Of a DNA stretch of 64,000 nucleotides, positions 38,309 to 48,382 are shown one piece after another. Under the pieces are notes generated by a model. That model was given only the letters and a program-made list of their open reading frames with translations, was not told where the DNA came from and ran no database searches. The stretch spans positions 310,001-374,000 of the forward strand of contig NW_024881593.1 of assembly GCF_019059575.1 (NCBI RefSeq), written 5' to 3'. Position 1 is the first letter of the stretch. The number at the start of each line of letters is the position of its first letter. Source of the stretch: Amphibalanus amphitrite (Eukaryota > Arthropoda > Thecostraca > Balanomorpha > Balanidae). The position numbers and the translations under genes are program-made.

Positions 38309-40617
38309 TTTAAAGGGAGATAATGACCTTTTTCCACAAAATCTGAGTTAGGATCATTTTCTGACAAAACACAACAAGTTATAATGTAAATTAAAACCAT
38401 TTTGCTCAATGCGGTACCTTGCCGCAAATATCTCAACTTGAAGTCACGTTAGCGGGGAGCGCTGAAAATGACCGTTGAATAAGTACTTACATCACTTTTT
38501 GGTACTTGCATGTAATTTTGTAAAATGAGCGTATTCCTTACATTTGATCTTCATCACATCTAGTTAGTTAATGGTCGTCTATAGTGCCTTCAAAAGATAT
38601 TCATGGTTTGGGGGTGGTTTATGTCTAAATTTACGCAACTATTTTTCCTGTTCATCATCTGAGGCCATATGCTGCTATTTTAGTAGCAACGACTCAATTT
38701 TGAATCGGTCCCGCCGACTGCACAATAAAAGAAGATAGATACAACACTTTTGCGGCATCACTGAAAAACTTATGCAGTACTGTTATCAAAATTCTCATAA
38801 CACCGTTCGACAAACCTGAAGTCTTTTTGAAATAAATATGCTTGTATTTTTCGCTTCAGGCTCTGAGGCCAAAATAATGAATTTCGTAGTCGCAATCGCA
38901 AGATTTGGCTGCGTTTCTGGCGCATGCCGTTCATTTGTGGCGCAAAATAATACTTGGAAACAAAGAAGAGTAGGCACTATGTACGAATCTAATTAATTCT
39001 AAACCGAATTAGCTCTAATCCCAGGCGCGTAACCACCACTGGGGACACTGGGGACCGGTCCCCAGTAACTTTTGGGTTACTGGGGACCGTCCCCAGTAAA
39101 ACCGACGACCTCCTCAATTTGCTTGATTAGCGAAATATTGTCTCTAAATCAACGTGAAGAGTAATCTGTAGTCAACGGGAGAGAAAACTATCCATAGTTT
39201 TGTCTTCCGTTAACAAAACAAAACATCCATGGATGGGACATTATGAACCCTGGCCTAAATAATACGCACCCGTTTTGTTTAGCCAGCGCCGGGTGGGTCT
39301 CTCAGCCAACTTCGCATGGTGGGGGGAGGCTTTTTGGCCACACCAGATTATCTCGGTAAGTAAGCAAGCTAGAAAGATGCGGTAAAAAGCAACAGATAGC
39401 TTGCTACAGTATCTTTCAAAATTACCTATATCATTTTTATCAGGTCATCACTGAGGTCACTGGAGGTCATCAAATGTGAAATTTTCACGAACTTTTGTTC
39501 CTAATTTTGACAACTTTTCACAAAACAGCACGTAAGTCAGAAACCAATAGAGCTGCAGTGCTGCAGGAAAGCGCATTCGATAGCTCTTTCAAAGGTCTTT
39601 CTGAGTAGGTAATGTTCTCAGATTTGACCTAAGGTCAATGGTTTATCTTCCAGACTGGCGTTTTTGCGGACAAGCTTTTTGTATCATAACTTTGGACTCA
39701 AAACTTGTATGACGTTGATGTTACCGGCATCGCGGTTGTCTCGTCGAGACGCGTCGAATGAAAGAAGAGCATTTCAATTTTCTCCCAATGACTTGCCTAT
39801 AATGAAGAGGTCGTAAAAATGACCTGACATTAGGTCACCGATGTGAAAACTTTGAGATATAAAAATTGTTAATACTGATTTCCTCATGCAAAAGCTCGAG
39901 TTTCAAACTTCTGGGATGTAAACTGTATGATTTTTTTTTAATTCTTTTAGTAAATTTAGTCCAATCAGTTATCCTAAAGGAATAACAGAGCCACATTTTT
40001 TTTTTTAGAGGCATGGTTACTTTACTGACCTGGTGAGTGGTGACCTGAACTTAGGTGACCTGGGGTCAAAATTTTCACACACGATGCAAAGTTGAGATAT
40101 CATAAGCTATACCAAGTTTCGCGGCGGTGCGAGCCGCGGTTTTCCCTACACGCGCAACAAAAACAACTGGCAGAAGTGGCCAAAAACGCCCCCGTCCTCT
40201 TCCCTCCCCGCACTCGGGCGAAGGCTGATCTTGAAATATGATATTTGGTCTCCGCGGCCCTTCATATGGTCCCCAGTAACTTCAGACTCGTGGTTACGCG
40301 CCTGTCTAATTCAAATTAGAATCCTTACAACCAAGCAACGACAAGGCGATAACATAAACAAAAACCCAAGCGTCGCTGTTTGAAACAAAAGCGCCATATA
40401 CTGCGACTTTTTATAGAGAAGGACAAGAAGGACAACGCATTTCGGTGGGTGTTACAAGTACTGCAAGTACTGCTTCTTTTTTGCAAAAATAAAAACCTTT
40501 TTCACATACAAAATGTGCTAGGAAATTTTCATATTTTATAGAAACTACAGTAGAAATAGTATAGATGTCGAGTAATTTTTATTAAAGAAAAAAGAAAGCT
40601 CATTATCTCCCTTTAAA
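38309..40617. mobile_element. TTAA-flanked DNA transposon, probably Kolobok- or piggyBac-like, non-coding
   Basis: TTTAAAGGGAGATAATGA at 38309-38326 is repeated as its exact reverse complement at 40600-40617. Read as TTAA plus AGGGAGATAATGA, each end has the TTAA target duplication used by the Kolobok and piggyBac superfamilies; AGGG termini fit Kolobok better. No transposase frame is present. About 1.29 kb of the interior is a separate hAT-like insertion (39022-40304), so the outer element would be about 1 kb without it. It could instead be two solo ends of one family. Confidence 0.5.
39022..40304. mobile_element. Non-autonomous hAT-like element, 1.28 kb
   Basis: Terminal inverted repeats CAGGCGCGTAACCAC (39022-39036) and GTGGTTACGCGCCTG (40290-40304) match over 15 bases. 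They are bordered by TCTAATCC on the left and TCTAATTC on the right, an 8-bp target duplication with one difference. CAG...CTG ends and 8-bp duplications are typical of hAT. Subterminal palindromes of the CTGGGGACCGGTCCCCAG type lie at 39046-39100. There is no transposase frame. The interior shares a family with 1-790. Confidence 0.65.
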
Positions 40618-40787
40618 CAGTGAAGATAGTGAAGCACGATTCAAAGTGTAGTACACCTTTCGTACTTTGAGCGGCGATAGCGGGATAACGGTGTGGAGCT
40701 TCGAGGATCGGTCTTCAGTTCCCGGACCAGAAAGGTGGGGCCTATGCAATGTCAAATTTCATCAAAATGGTGATACTGTCCCTTTAA
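40618..40787. other. Spacer between two TTAA-flanked elements
   Basis: No feature seen apart from the transposon ends on either side. Confidence 0.4.
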
Positions 40788-40801
40788 AGGGACTATCCCA
40801 C

Positions 40802-40814
40802 CTTCTAAAATGTT
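40802..40814. repeat. Left 13-bp target site duplication of the Penelope composite
   Basis: CTTCTAAAATGTT directly precedes the outward-facing 3' end of the minus-strand copy. The identical 13-mer follows the other outer end at 48859-48871. Confidence 0.85.
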
Positions 40815-41456
40815 ATAATTAGATAAATAAAAGAAGTTGACCTTTTCCTCGACATCAAAAATGTAAAAAGCCGAATAATATATTTAAAAAAAACGGTGAG
40901 CTTTCGGCCACTGGCCTTTATCAAACCAACGTGATAACAATGTTAAAAGACGATCCTGTGAATAATCTGGCTGCCATTTTTCAAAAACCGAAGATCGTGA
41001 TATTTTAGAAAAGGCGCTACTCATAAGGGCAAACTATTTGATCGATCGATTGTCTACATAGTGTCCGATGTACGTAACATACATAATATACAATTGTACA
41101 CGTAGCTGTCAAACACACATCGTATGGAAGGTATGTACACTAACGCCGATGTACATCACACACATAACAAAATAATATACACATACACATATTAATCGAT
41201 TGAGTTGAAAAGGCTACACGCTCACAAGATACACATGATACAGGCGCTTACATGATTGGCCACGACGAAAGATTTGAGTTTATGTGCGGGCGGTTTGCTT
41301 TTATAAGTAGGGATTCTGCGATTTTTCTGTCCGGGTGGTCTTTGGAGCGATAAAGGACGCGAACCTGAAGAGGAAGGGATGATTTGTTTAGCGGCGCGCC
41401 GGGGTGGTGCTCACGGAAGTGGTCTCCCATCGGGGTCCCTTCGGATGCGCTCAAGG
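40815..41456 (-). repeat. 3' pseudo-LTR of the minus-strand Penelope copy
   Basis: 642 bp, matching 44204-44845. It contains the last part of the endonuclease coding region, the 3' non-coding part and the start of the next unit. Confidence 0.85.
40901..40924 (-). ncRNA. Hammerhead-like core in the minus-copy 3' pseudo-LTR
   Basis: On the minus strand: TTGATAA, a spare A, GGCC-AGT-GGCC stem-loop, then GAAA. This resembles the CUGAUGA-stem II-GAAA core of hammerhead ribozymes, which are known in Penelope elements. The canonical C3 and G8 are U and A here, and stems I and III are not evident, so activity is doubtful. Confidence 0.3.
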
Positions 41457-44244
41457 CGTCTCGTAAATGTTCGTTAAATCTTAGTCGAACAGGTCGTTTT
41501 GTCTCGCCAATATATGTGCCGTCGTCACCCTTTCCTTCACACAACTTACAATTTAGCCTGTAGACGACGTTCTTCTGTGTACAATCACCTGAAAAATCTG
41601 ATTTACACATGTTGCATCGTGGGCCTCCAGGGCAGATAGGTTTAGATAGTGATGATCTAACCAGTTTGTTTCGTAGCTTTTGGGGGTTCCTCCATGCTAT
41701 CCTGACAGCTAAGCCAGATTTCCTAACTTTACTTTGAATTTTGCATAGCAGTTCTTCATCTATGTACGGTAAACATAAGAAGCCATCTTCGCCCTTGTCT
41801 CGACTAACTTTACCCATCCTGGATCTGGACCCTTGCTGTTTGACCTCCCACAAGAGCCTTCTAAGAACTTTCTCTGGGTACCCATTTTGAACCAACAATG
41901 TCCAAATCTTGTCTATACTCGCCCTCTCTTTAGCACTGCTCGAAGAGTTCCTGATCGCTCGCCGAAACTGACTACGGACTATGTTTTGTTTAGTAGACTT
42001 CGGGTGGGCTGATTTATAGTGCAGGATGATCCCTGAGTTCGTAGGTTTTATGTAAAGTTCGGTTTCAATCTTCGTAACCTGGCCCTGGGTCACTACTGTC
42101 ACTAAGGTATCTAGGAAGGCCACACCCGACTTTGTACCGGAATGCTCCATGGTAAAGCGGAGTGTCGGATGAAGCGAGTTTAAATGCGACAGAAAATCTA
42201 CTAAAGCCTGCTCTCCATGGGTCCACACGCCTGCGTAATCGTCAATGTACCGAACCAAAAAGGACGGTTTCTGATCCAGGTTTTCTAACGCTTTGCGCTC
42301 AAAACGATCCAGAAAGAGAATGGCTATGGGAGGGGCACATGGATTGCCCATAGCGATCCCTAGTGTTTGTCGGTAAAATTTATCATCAAACCTAAATACG
42401 TTCTTGGTGAGACAATGCTGAAGGAGATGTTTAATATCATCCTGGGAGAGACCGAAGGTATCCACCTCATCCTGGTGAGCCTCTAACTTCTCCATCACCG
42501 CATCGATAGCCTCAGGGATGGGGATGCTTCCATATAAATTCACAACATCTATGCTGAAGAATATAGATCCCTCGGCGAGCCCCTGTCCCTCTGAGTGAGC
42601 TGCTAACCGCTGTAGGAAATCACTAGTGTCCCACAAGTGCGTTTCCACAAAGTTCAATAGCTGCTTAAGTATGCGTTCTAAAAGACACGATGTTTTTTCC
42701 GTAGGACCCCCACAACCAGATATAACAGGCCTGAGTGGCACTGACTCCTTGTGGTCCTTAGGGAGACCATAAAATACCGGAGTCCTGCTATGGGCCGGTG
42801 TCAGCTCCTTAATGGTGTTCTCCGGCAACTTTCCTTGTGACACAGCTTTAAAAACTCTTTTAGTCTCGGCTTCTACCTTGGGGACAGGATTTTTCTCAAG
42901 AACCTCGTAGTTTGTGGAGTCGTCTAAAATAGCAAGTGACTTGTTCACATAATCATCCCTATCCATGATCACGAAGCCCTTGCACTTATCGCTCTGCTTG
43001 AAAACTACATCATTAGATTTCTGTGCCTTTTTAAGAAAATCTAACTGCTCTCCTGTAACGTTACTTTCATGCACTATATGACTTTTATACGTTTTCACCA
43101 CATCGTCTTTTAGCTGTTTCAATCTACGCTCCACATCTACACTGGAGGGTGGTGGGAATTTCTTGTCAGTGTCGGGGAAACGGAACGTAAGACCCGACCT
43201 GGCACGTGCTGATCTCCGGCTGCTGGTATCAGCTGAAGTTGCAGGTGCCACACGGTCGTCCAGTGTGCCGCCGTTGTCGTTGGCCGTCGCTGATGACCCC
43301 GCGATAGCCTCACTGTTGTTGACCGGTGGGGCGATGGAGGTGGCCACCGCCGGAGGCGCAGTGCTGGCTTGCGGACCGGAGGCAGGCGCTGTACCAACGG
43401 TCGTAGTCGCATCAGTCGCTGTAGTGTTCGCCGGTCTCGTAGTTGTAGTCGTGCTCGAAGTTCTGGATTCGTTGTCGTTCGTTAAAGTGGTCGGCGCAGC
43501 ACTGTACGCAGATGGTTTCTGTCTGCGAATGGCATCTTGCCACCGTTTGCCATAGGCAAAACGCTCGATCCCCTTTTCAGCTTCTAGAAGTACGTCCTGG
43601 GATATCTTTTGAGAAATGGCAAAATTGGGCCCTTTCGAAAGCAACTGTAGATCATCTTCTTTAAGCACGAGTGAAGATAAATTCACAACCCTCCTTGTGT
43701 TTGAGAACAGAGCTGCATTGTCATGTGTAGACAGACGAAGCCGATCAGCCTGTAGCTTGCGGAACTTCTGAATCAGTCTTGGTCTATTGTCACGCAGAGT
43801 AACATGAAAAACTTCCTCGCAAGTCGAATAAATGTATGAGAGAAGCCTATCATCGTGAACACTTTGAATCTCTGCATATTGACGGTTGCGCTGTCTAAGA
43901 AGATATGCTTTTCTTCTGTACGCCTCGGCGATAGCTTCGTTTAATATCGAATGGGCGAAGGTCTTGCATTTCGTTTGTACCCTCTCAGAGTCACAAAATA
44001 TCTTTTCTACAGGCTTTAGAGCTTCTTCTATGAAACGGGGATTGATCTTCTCTTTTCTGCAGGCAGTTAGGAACTCTATTCTCAGGATTGTCTTCGCAAG
44101 TTTTTCCGGATTTTTTAATGTTTCAACGAGCACTCGGCGACGGTCACTGCTTGGTTCCAGATTGGTAATATTACTAAGTGCTCGAGCGAGGAACATATTG
44201 AATATAATTAGATAAATAAAAGAAGTTGACCTTTTCCTCGACAT
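41248..44244 (-). CDS. Penelope-like reverse transcriptase with GIY-YIG endonuclease (copy 1)
   Basis: About 998 residues from the first ATG (44242-44244); the open frame extends 23 codons further upstream but only to a TTG within the hammerhead-like motif. Numbering below is from that TTG. An N-terminal extension (24-270) precedes a Thr/Ala/Ser-rich low-complexity linker (272-360). The reverse transcriptase has FFSIDVVNLYGSIP (585-598, catalytic D589), GIAMGNPCAPPIAILFLDRF and RYIDDYAG (catalytic D691-D692). CPGGPRCNMC (894-903) is the cysteine cluster seen before Penelope endonucleases. The GIY-YIG region follows, with VVYRLNC (916-922), YIGETKR (934-940) and RFNEH (945-949). No frameshift or stop is seen. 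It should reverse-transcribe element RNA at a nick it makes in target DNA. Confidence 0.93.
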   Translation of the reverse strand: MSRKRSTSFIYLIIFNMFLARALSNITNLEPSSDRRRVLVETLKNPEKLAKTILRIEFLTACRKEKINPRFIEEALKPVEKIFCDSERVQTKCKTFAHSILNEAIAEAYRRKAYLLRQRNRQYAEIQSVHDDRLLSYIYSTCEEVFHVTLRDNRPRLIQKFRKLQADRLRLSTHDNAALFSNTRRVVNLSSLVLKEDDLQLLSKGPNFAISQKISQDVLLEAEKGIERFAYGKRWQDAIRRQKPSAYSAAPTTLTNDNESRTSSTTTTTRPANTTATDATTTVGTAPASGPQASTAPPAVATSIAPPVNNSEAIAGSSATANDNGGTLDDRVAPATSADTSSRRSARARSGLTFRFPDTDKKFPPPSSVDVERRLKQLKDDVVKTYKSHIVHESNVTGEQLDFLKKAQKSNDVVFKQSDKCKGFVIMDRDDYVNKSLAILDDSTNYEVLEKNPVPKVEAETKRVFKAVSQGKLPENTIKELTPAHSRTPVFYGLPKDHKESVPLRPVISGCGGPTEKTSCLLERILKQLLNFVETHLWDTSDFLQRLAAHSEGQGLAEGSIFFSIDVVNLYGSIPIPEAIDAVMEKLEAHQDEVDTFGLSQDDIKHLLQHCLTKNVFRFDDKFYRQTLGIAMGNPCAPPIAILFLDRFERKALENLDQKPSFLVRYIDDYAGVWTHGEQALVDFLSHLNSLHPTLRFTMEHSGTKSGVAFLDTLVTVVTQGQVTKIETELYIKPTNSGIILHYKSAHPKSTKQNIVRSQFRRAIRNSSSSAKERASIDKIWTLLVQNGYPEKVLRRLLWEVKQQGSRSRMGKVSRDKGEDGFLCLPYIDEELLCKIQSKVRKSGLAVRIAWRNPQKLRNKLVRSSLSKPICPGGPRCNMCKSDFSGDCTQKNVVYRLNCKLCEGKGDDGTYIGETKRPVRLRFNEHLRDALSASEGTPMGDHFREHHPGAPLNKSSLPLQVRVLYRSKDHPDRKIAESLLIKANRPHINSNLSSWPIM

Positions 44245-44845
44245 CAAAAATGTAAAAAGCCGAATAATATATTTAAAAAAAACGGTGAGCTTTCGGCCAC
44301 TGGCCTTTATCAAACCAACGTGATAACAATGTTAAAAGACGATCCTGTGAATAATCTGGCTGCCATTTTTCAAAAACCGAAGATCGTGATATTTTAGAAA
44401 AGGCGCTACTCATAAGGGCAAACTATTTGATCGATCGATTGTCTACATAGTGTCCGATGTACGTAACATACATAATATACAATTGTACACGTAGCTGTCA
44501 AACACACATCGTATGGAAGGTATGTACACTAACGCCGATGTACATCACACACATAACAAAATAATATACACATACACATATTAATCGATTGAGTTGAAAA
44601 GGCTACACGCTCACAAGATACACATGATACAGGCGCTTACATGATTGGCCACGACGAAAGATTTGAGTTTATGTGCGGGCGGTTTGCTTTTATAAGTAGG
44701 GATTCTGCGATTTTTCTGTCCGGGTGGTCTTTGGAGCGATAAAGGACGCGAACCTGAAGAGGAAGGGATGATTTGTTTAGCGGCGCGCCGGGGTGGTGCT
44801 CACGGAAGTGGTCTCCCATCGGGGTCCCTTCGGATGCGCTCAAGG
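44204..44845 (-). repeat. 5' pseudo-LTR of the minus-strand Penelope copy
   Basis: 642 bp identical by eye to 40815-41456. It holds a truncated 3' coding end (frame 44637-44845 still encodes the last endonuclease residues), the non-coding part and the ATG of the full frame. Confidence 0.85.
44290..44313 (-). ncRNA. Hammerhead-like core in the minus-copy 5' pseudo-LTR
   Basis: Same sequence as at 40901-40924. It lies about 45 bases upstream of the ATG of the minus-strand reading frame. Confidence 0.3.
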
Positions 44846-44869
44846 AAGGGATCCCTTCGGATCCCTTCC
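44844..44869. repeat. Hairpin at the head-to-head Penelope junction
   Basis: GGAAGGGATCC and GGATCCCTTCC are perfect 11-base arms around the loop CTTC. The first two bases belong to the minus copy and the last nine to the plus copy. The 15 bases 44846-44860 match neither copy at this position and look like filler. Confidence 0.8.
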
Positions 44870-45469
44870 TCTTCAGGTTCGCGTCCTTTATCGCTCCAAA
44901 GACCACCCGGACAGAAAAATCGCAGAATCCCTACTTATAAAAGCAAACCGCCCGCACATAAACTCAAATCTTTCGTCGTGGCCAATCATGTAAGCGCCTG
45001 TATCATGTGTATCTTGTGAGCGTGTAGCCTTTTCAACTCAATCGATTAATATGTGTATGTGTATATTATTTTGTTATGTGTGTGATGTACATCGGCGTTA
45101 GTGTACATACCTTCCATACGATGTGTGTTTGACAGCTACGTGTACAATTGTATATTATGTATGTTACGTACATCGGACACTATGTAGACAATCGATCGAT
45201 CAAATAGTTTGCCCTTATGAGTAGCGCCTTTTCTAAAATATCACGATCTTCGGTTTTTGAAAAATGGCAGCCAGATTATTCACAGGATCGTCTTTTAACA
45301 TTGTTATCACGTTGGTTTGATAAAGGCCAGTGGCCGAAAGCTCACCGTTTTTTTTAAATATATTATTCGGCTTTTTACATTTTTGATGTCGAGGAAAAGG
45401 TCAACTTCTTTTATTTATCTAATTATATTCAATATGTTCCTCGCTCGAGCACTTAGTAATATTACCAAT
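44861..45469 (+). repeat. 5' pseudo-LTR of the plus-strand Penelope copy
   Basis: 609 bp matching 48250-48858, bounded on the left by the filler and hairpin at the junction. Confidence 0.85.
45317..45340 (+). ncRNA. Hammerhead-like core in the plus-copy 5' pseudo-LTR
   Basis: TTGATAA-A-GGCC-AGT-GGCC-GAAA, as in the other three positions. The longest open frame appears to begin inside it only because TTG was read as a start. Confidence 0.3.
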
Positions 45470-48382
45470 CTGGAACCAAGCAGTGACCGTCGCCGAGTGC
45501 TCGTTGAAACATTAAAAAATCCGGAAAAACTTGCGAAGACAATCCTGAGAATAGAGTTCCTAACTGCCTGCAGAAAAGAGAAGATCAATCCCCGTTTCAT
45601 AGAAGAAGCTCTAAAGCCTGTAGAAAAGATATTTTGTGACTCTGAGAGGGTACAAACGAAATGCAAGACCTTCGCCCATTCGATATTAAACGAAGCTATC
45701 GCCGAGGCGTACAGAAGAAAAGCATATCTTCTTAGACAGCGCAACCGTCAATATGCAGAGATTCAAAGTGTTCACGATGATAGGCTTCTCTCATACATTT
45801 ATTCGACTTGCGAGGAAGTTTTTCATGTTACTCTGCGTGACAATAGACCAAGACTGATTCAGAAGTTCCGCAAGCTACAGGCTGATCGGCTTCGTCTGTC
45901 TACACATGACAATGCAGCTCTGTTCTCAAACACAAGGAGGGTTGTGAATTTATCTTCACTCGTGCTTAAAGAAGATGATCTACAGTTGCTTTCGAAAGGG
46001 CCCAATTTTGCCATTTCTCAAAAGATATCCCAGGACGTACTTCTAGAAGCTGAAAAGGGGATCGAGCGTTTTGCCTATGGCAAACGGTGGCAAGATGCCA
46101 TTCGCAGACAGAAACCATCTGCGTACAGTGCTGCGCCGACCACTTTAACGAACGACAACGAATCCAGAACTTCGAGCACGACTACAACTACGAGACCGGC
46201 GAACACTACAGCGACTGATGCGACTACGACCGTTGGTACAGCGCCTGCCTCCGGTCCGCAAGCCAGCACTGCGCCTCCGGCGGTGGCCACCTCCATCGCC
46301 CCACCGGTCAACAACAGTGAGGCTATCGCGGGGTCATCAGCGACGGCCAACGACAACGGCGGCACACTGGACGACCGTGTGGCACCTGCAACTTCAGCTG
46401 ATACCAGCAGCCGGAGATCAGCACGTGCCAGGTCGGGTCTTACGTTCCGTTTCCCCGACACTGACAAGAAATTCCCACCACCCTCCAGTGTAGATGTGGA
46501 GCGTAGATTGAAACAGCTAAAAGACGATGTGGTGAAAACGTATAAAAGTCATATAGTGCATGAAAGTAACGTTACAGGAGAGCAGTTAGATTTTCTTAAA
46601 AAGGCACAGAAATCTAATGATGTAGTTTTCAAGCAGAGCGATAAGTGCAAGGGCTTCGTGATCATGGATAGGGATGATTATGTGAACAAGTCACTTGCTA
46701 TTTTAGACGACTCCACAAACTACGAGGTTCTTGAGAAAAATCCTGTCCCCAAGGTAGAAGCCGAGACTAAAAGAGTTTTTAAAGCTGTGTCACAAGGAAA
46801 GTTGCCGGAGAACACCATTAAGGAGCTGACACCGGCCCATAGCAGGACTCCGGTATTTTATGGTCTCCCTAAGGACCACAAGGAGTCAGTGCCACTCAGG
46901 CCTGTTATATCTGGTTGTGGGGGTCCTACGGAAAAAACATCGTGTCTTTTAGAACGCATACTTAAGCAGCTATTGAACTTTGTGGAAACGCACTTGTGGG
47001 ACACTAGTGATTTCCTACAGCGGTTAGCAGCTCACTCAGAGGGACAGGGGCTCGCCGAGGGATCTATATTCTTCAGCATAGATGTTGTGAATTTATATGG
47101 AAGCATCCCCATCCCTGAGGCTATCGATGCGGTGATGGAGAAGTTAGAGGCTCACCAGGATGAGGTGGATACCTTCGGTCTCTCCCAGGATGATATTAAA
47201 CATCTCCTTCAGCATTGTCTCACCAAGAACGTATTTAGGTTTGATGATAAATTTTACCGACAAACACTAGGGATCGCTATGGGCAATCCATGTGCCCCTC
47301 CCATAGCCATTCTCTTTCTGGATCGTTTTGAGCGCAAAGCGTTAGAAAACCTGGATCAGAAACCGTCCTTTTTGGTTCGGTACATTGACGATTACGCAGG
47401 CGTGTGGACCCATGGAGAGCAGGCTTTAGTAGATTTTCTGTCGCATTTAAACTCGCTTCATCCGACACTCCGCTTTACCATGGAGCATTCCGGTACAAAG
47501 TCGGGTGTGGCCTTCCTAGATACCTTAGTGACAGTAGTGACCCAGGGCCAGGTTACGAAGATTGAAACCGAACTTTACATAAAACCTACGAACTCAGGGA
47601 TCATCCTGCACTATAAATCAGCCCACCCGAAGTCTACTAAACAAAACATAGTCCGTAGTCAGTTTCGGCGAGCGATCAGGAACTCTTCGAGCAGTGCTAA
47701 AGAGAGGGCGAGTATAGACAAGATTTGGACATTGTTGGTTCAAAATGGGTACCCAGAGAAAGTTCTTAGAAGGCTCTTGTGGGAGGTCAAACAGCAAGGG
47801 TCCAGATCCAGGATGGGTAAAGTTAGTCGAGACAAGGGCGAAGATGGCTTCTTATGTTTACCGTACATAGATGAAGAACTGCTATGCAAAATTCAAAGTA
47901 AAGTTAGGAAATCTGGCTTAGCTGTCAGGATAGCATGGAGGAACCCCCAAAAGCTACGAAACAAACTGGTTAGATCATCACTATCTAAACCTATCTGCCC
48001 TGGAGGCCCACGATGCAACATGTGTAAATCAGATTTTTCAGGTGATTGTACACAGAAGAACGTCGTCTACAGGCTAAATTGTAAGTTGTGTGAAGGAAAG
48101 GGTGACGACGGCACATATATTGGCGAGACAAAACGACCTGTTCGACTAAGATTTAACGAACATTTACGAGACGCCTTGAGCGCATCCGAAGGGACCCCGA
48201 TGGGAGACCACTTCCGTGAGCACCACCCCGGCGCGCCGCTAAACAAATCATCCCTTCCTCTTCAGGTTCGCGTCCTTTATCGCTCCAAAGACCACCCGGA
48301 CAGAAAAATCGCAGAATCCCTACTTATAAAAGCAAACCGCCCGCACATAAACTCAAATCTTTCGTCGTGGCCAATCATGTAA
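45386..48382 (+). CDS. Penelope-like reverse transcriptase with GIY-YIG endonuclease (copy 2)
   Basis: The protein is identical to copy 1 over its whole length, with the same domain order: N-terminal extension, Thr/Ala-rich linker, reverse transcriptase with D589 and YIDD (689-692), cysteine cluster, and GIY-YIG endonuclease. Overlapping frames on the opposite strand are also identical between copies, so the nucleotide match extends to silent positions. I chose the ATG at 45386 (the in-frame TTG at 45317 lies in the hammerhead-like motif); M40 (45434) is the next option. The frame is open to a TAA just after ...SNLSSWPIM. Either copy could supply enzyme for both. Confidence 0.93.
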   Translation: MSRKRSTSFIYLIIFNMFLARALSNITNLEPSSDRRRVLVETLKNPEKLAKTILRIEFLTACRKEKINPRFIEEALKPVEKIFCDSERVQTKCKTFAHSILNEAIAEAYRRKAYLLRQRNRQYAEIQSVHDDRLLSYIYSTCEEVFHVTLRDNRPRLIQKFRKLQADRLRLSTHDNAALFSNTRRVVNLSSLVLKEDDLQLLSKGPNFAISQKISQDVLLEAEKGIERFAYGKRWQDAIRRQKPSAYSAAPTTLTNDNESRTSSTTTTTRPANTTATDATTTVGTAPASGPQASTAPPAVATSIAPPVNNSEAIAGSSATANDNGGTLDDRVAPATSADTSSRRSARARSGLTFRFPDTDKKFPPPSSVDVERRLKQLKDDVVKTYKSHIVHESNVTGEQLDFLKKAQKSNDVVFKQSDKCKGFVIMDRDDYVNKSLAILDDSTNYEVLEKNPVPKVEAETKRVFKAVSQGKLPENTIKELTPAHSRTPVFYGLPKDHKESVPLRPVISGCGGPTEKTSCLLERILKQLLNFVETHLWDTSDFLQRLAAHSEGQGLAEGSIFFSIDVVNLYGSIPIPEAIDAVMEKLEAHQDEVDTFGLSQDDIKHLLQHCLTKNVFRFDDKFYRQTLGIAMGNPCAPPIAILFLDRFERKALENLDQKPSFLVRYIDDYAGVWTHGEQALVDFLSHLNSLHPTLRFTMEHSGTKSGVAFLDTLVTVVTQGQVTKIETELYIKPTNSGIILHYKSAHPKSTKQNIVRSQFRRAIRNSSSSAKERASIDKIWTLLVQNGYPEKVLRRLLWEVKQQGSRSRMGKVSRDKGEDGFLCLPYIDEELLCKIQSKVRKSGLAVRIAWRNPQKLRNKLVRSSLSKPICPGGPRCNMCKSDFSGDCTQKNVVYRLNCKLCEGKGDDGTYIGETKRPVRLRFNEHLRDALSASEGTPMGDHFREHHPGAPLNKSSLPLQVRVLYRSKDHPDRKIAESLLIKANRPHINSNLSSWPIM

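Larger units (their letters stand above)
40815..44845 (-). mobile_element. Penelope-like element, minus-strand copy
   Basis: A 4031-bp copy whose 5' end is at 44845 and 3' end at 40815. It has the usual Penelope layout of a partial tandem: the 642-bp block 44204-44845 recurs at 40815-41456, forming pseudo-LTRs around one long frame. Penelope elements encode a reverse transcriptase fused to a GIY-YIG endonuclease and integrate by target-primed reverse transcription. The copy is apparently intact, and its protein is identical to that of the plus-strand partner. Confidence 0.9.

Noticed and set aside
45317..45385. N-terminal 23 codons (MIKASGRKLT...) of the Penelope frame
   Set aside because: They begin at TTG, not ATG, inside the hammerhead-like motif; the ATG at 45386 is preferred.
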